Of a DNA stretch of 14,386 nucleotides, positions 13,586 to 14,386 are shown piece after piece. Positions within the stretch are counted from its first letter, which is position 1, and each line of letters opens with the position of its first letter. The position numbers were made by a program, and so were the translations under genes. The DNA lies in contig CAJKWP010000031.1 of assembly GCA_905203645.1 (NCBI GenBank), forward strand, positions 1 to 14,386, given 5' to 3'. This DNA comes from an uncultured Christensenella sp. (GTDB lineage: Bacteria; Bacillota; Clostridia; Christensenellales; UBA1242). Under the pieces are notes generated by a model that saw nothing but the letters and a program-made list of their open reading frames with translations, made no database searches and was not told where the DNA came from.

Positions 13586-13615
13586 AAAAAAATGTTTCAC
13601 GTGAAACATTTTTTT
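13586..13615. promoter_or_regulatory. parS: parS site 1, also a terminator-like palindrome
   Basis: TGTTTCACGTGAAACA at 13593-13608 is the exact Bacillus-type parS consensus. It is flanked by seven A and seven T, making a perfect 30-nt palindrome with a T run on the parAB sense strand. It could serve both as a ParB loading site and as the parAB terminator. Confidence 0.93.
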
Positions 13616-13792
13616 ATTTATATAAACCCAATATAGTATTATTCAAAATGTTTTGCCGTATTAAAACTTATGTTAAAAGTATGTAAAATAAGCAGGCGAG
13701 AGATTTGTTGTGTTAGAATATGGAAGTGTATGTTTGTATTGAAAAGTATTTGATAGGAATGGGTATTAGATTTTGTGATTATGGAAGAAAAT

Positions 13793-13808
13793 TGTTTCAC
13801 GTGAAACA
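13793..13808. promoter_or_regulatory. parS: parS site 2
   Basis: Perfect TGTTTCACGTGAAACA, with the dyad extending to 22 nt (13790-13811). It starts exactly 200 nt after site 1. Confidence 0.95.
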
Positions 13809-14268
13809 ATTGTTTGAATTTAATAATGTAATGTGTGAATTGGTTTTGATAGTTGCATATAAGATATAATCAAAAAATGTATATAGTTTGAGTTATGTGT
13901 TGGTAAATATATAATGTATGAAGTGTATGATATATTATATCCTATGCAATTATTACAACCTTATCATACAATCCAAGCGTGAAATAATTTTATTGAAAAG
14001 TGACGAAGGATAATTGAATGGTTGTATATAATAATGTACACATTGTAAGCATAGTATAATAACGTACATTGATTTGTATGGGTATAATAACAAACAATGA
14101 TTGAAAATGTATGATGCATACAACATTATATAAAAATTATACTTGTTGTAACAAACAACATCTTGAATAATTTTATCAAAGTAACTGTCCTTTGTATTTA
14201 ATTTGTGCAACTGTATAAATAATATCATAGATAACGCAACTACATAATAGTATATTTTGAAGTTAAAA

Positions 14269-14284
14269 TGTTTCACGTGAAACA
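14269..14284. promoter_or_regulatory. parS: parS site 3
   Basis: Perfect TGTTTCACGTGAAACA, 476 nt from site 2. Read on the minus strand it gives the peptide start MFHVKH, which makes a false open frame. Confidence 0.95.
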
Positions 14285-14386
14285 ATTATTTTTATAGTTA
14301 AGTGTATGATTATATTTATAATATGTCTACAAAAATTTTAGATAGTTTTTACATAAAAATGCTTATGATAAGAATGTTTATGTTGT

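Larger units (their letters stand above)
13561..14386. other. Gene-free AT-rich parS tract (826 nt)
   Basis: No gene is supported up to the window edge. The tract holds three parS sites in very AT-rich DNA. Between 13681 and 13920 the + strand has about 56 G and only 7 C, a strong asymmetry. After that the skew fades. Short open frames here (13720-13869 on +, 13953-14285 on -) have no ribosome binding site and run through parS. The tract may be a ParB loading and spreading zone. Confidence 0.65.

Noticed and set aside
13720..13869. 49-codon + frame (MEVYVCIEKY...) across parS site 2
   Set aside because: No ribosome binding site, includes parS as coding sequence, and the region is low in C with no family likeness.
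13953..14285. 110-codon minus frame beginning MFHVKH
   Set aside because: The start is simply parS site 3 translated, no ribosome binding site lies upstream, and the protein has no recognisable features.

Overview
The window (about 14.4 kb, clearly AT-rich) is the replication-origin end of a chromosome. The genes suggest an uncultured low-GC Gram-positive bacterium, most likely of the Clostridia or a related Bacillota lineage. Evidence for this: perfect parS palindromes of the Bacillus type, Jag (KhpB), a YidC without the large N-terminal periplasmic domain of proteobacteria, strong Shine-Dalgarno (SD) sequences, and sigma-A promoters with near-ideal spacing. No lineage-specific marker was recognised, so the genus is open.

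Layout, left to right. (1) 57-726: a divergent pair. A tiny minus-strand gene encodes a 58-residue hydrophobic protein with a Cys/Gly-rich tail. Opposite it is an ArsR-type repressor with a three-cysteine cluster. Both genes end inside copies of the same 22-nt sequence. (2) 727-1053: a palindromic repeat element and the dnaA promoter. (3) dnaA, then an origin-like spacer with DnaA boxes and AT-rich DNA, then dnaN, which ends in a second, shorter copy of the same palindromic element. (4) 3886-4466: a 581-nt spacer full of hairpins, ending in a consensus promoter. (5) The rpmH-rnpA-yidD-yidC-jag operon (ribosomal protein L34, RNase P protein, membrane insertion, RNA binding), closed by a good terminator. 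(6) mnmE-mnmG-rsmG (tRNA wobble-uridine modification and 16S rRNA methylation). (7) parA-parB, with overlapping reading frames, followed by an 826-nt gene-free AT-rich tract holding three perfect parS sites.

The genes serve chromosome initiation (DnaA, DnaN), translation and membrane biogenesis (L34, RnpA, YidD, YidC, Jag, MnmE/G, RsmG) and origin segregation (ParA, ParB, parS). All but the tiny Cys-tail gene are on the + strand. That is unusual: in the textbook layout the rpmH block lies upstream of dnaA and diverges from it, whereas here it follows dnaN in the same direction, and recF/gyrB do not follow dnaN.

The most unusual items are a 16-cysteine CxC repeat in the linker of Jag, the Cys-tail protein paired with a Cys-bearing ArsR regulator, a probably leaderless mnmE transcript, parS site 1 forming a 30-nt palindrome that may also terminate parAB, an RNase P protein with an altered RNR motif, and a YidC with an extra loop of about 120 residues.
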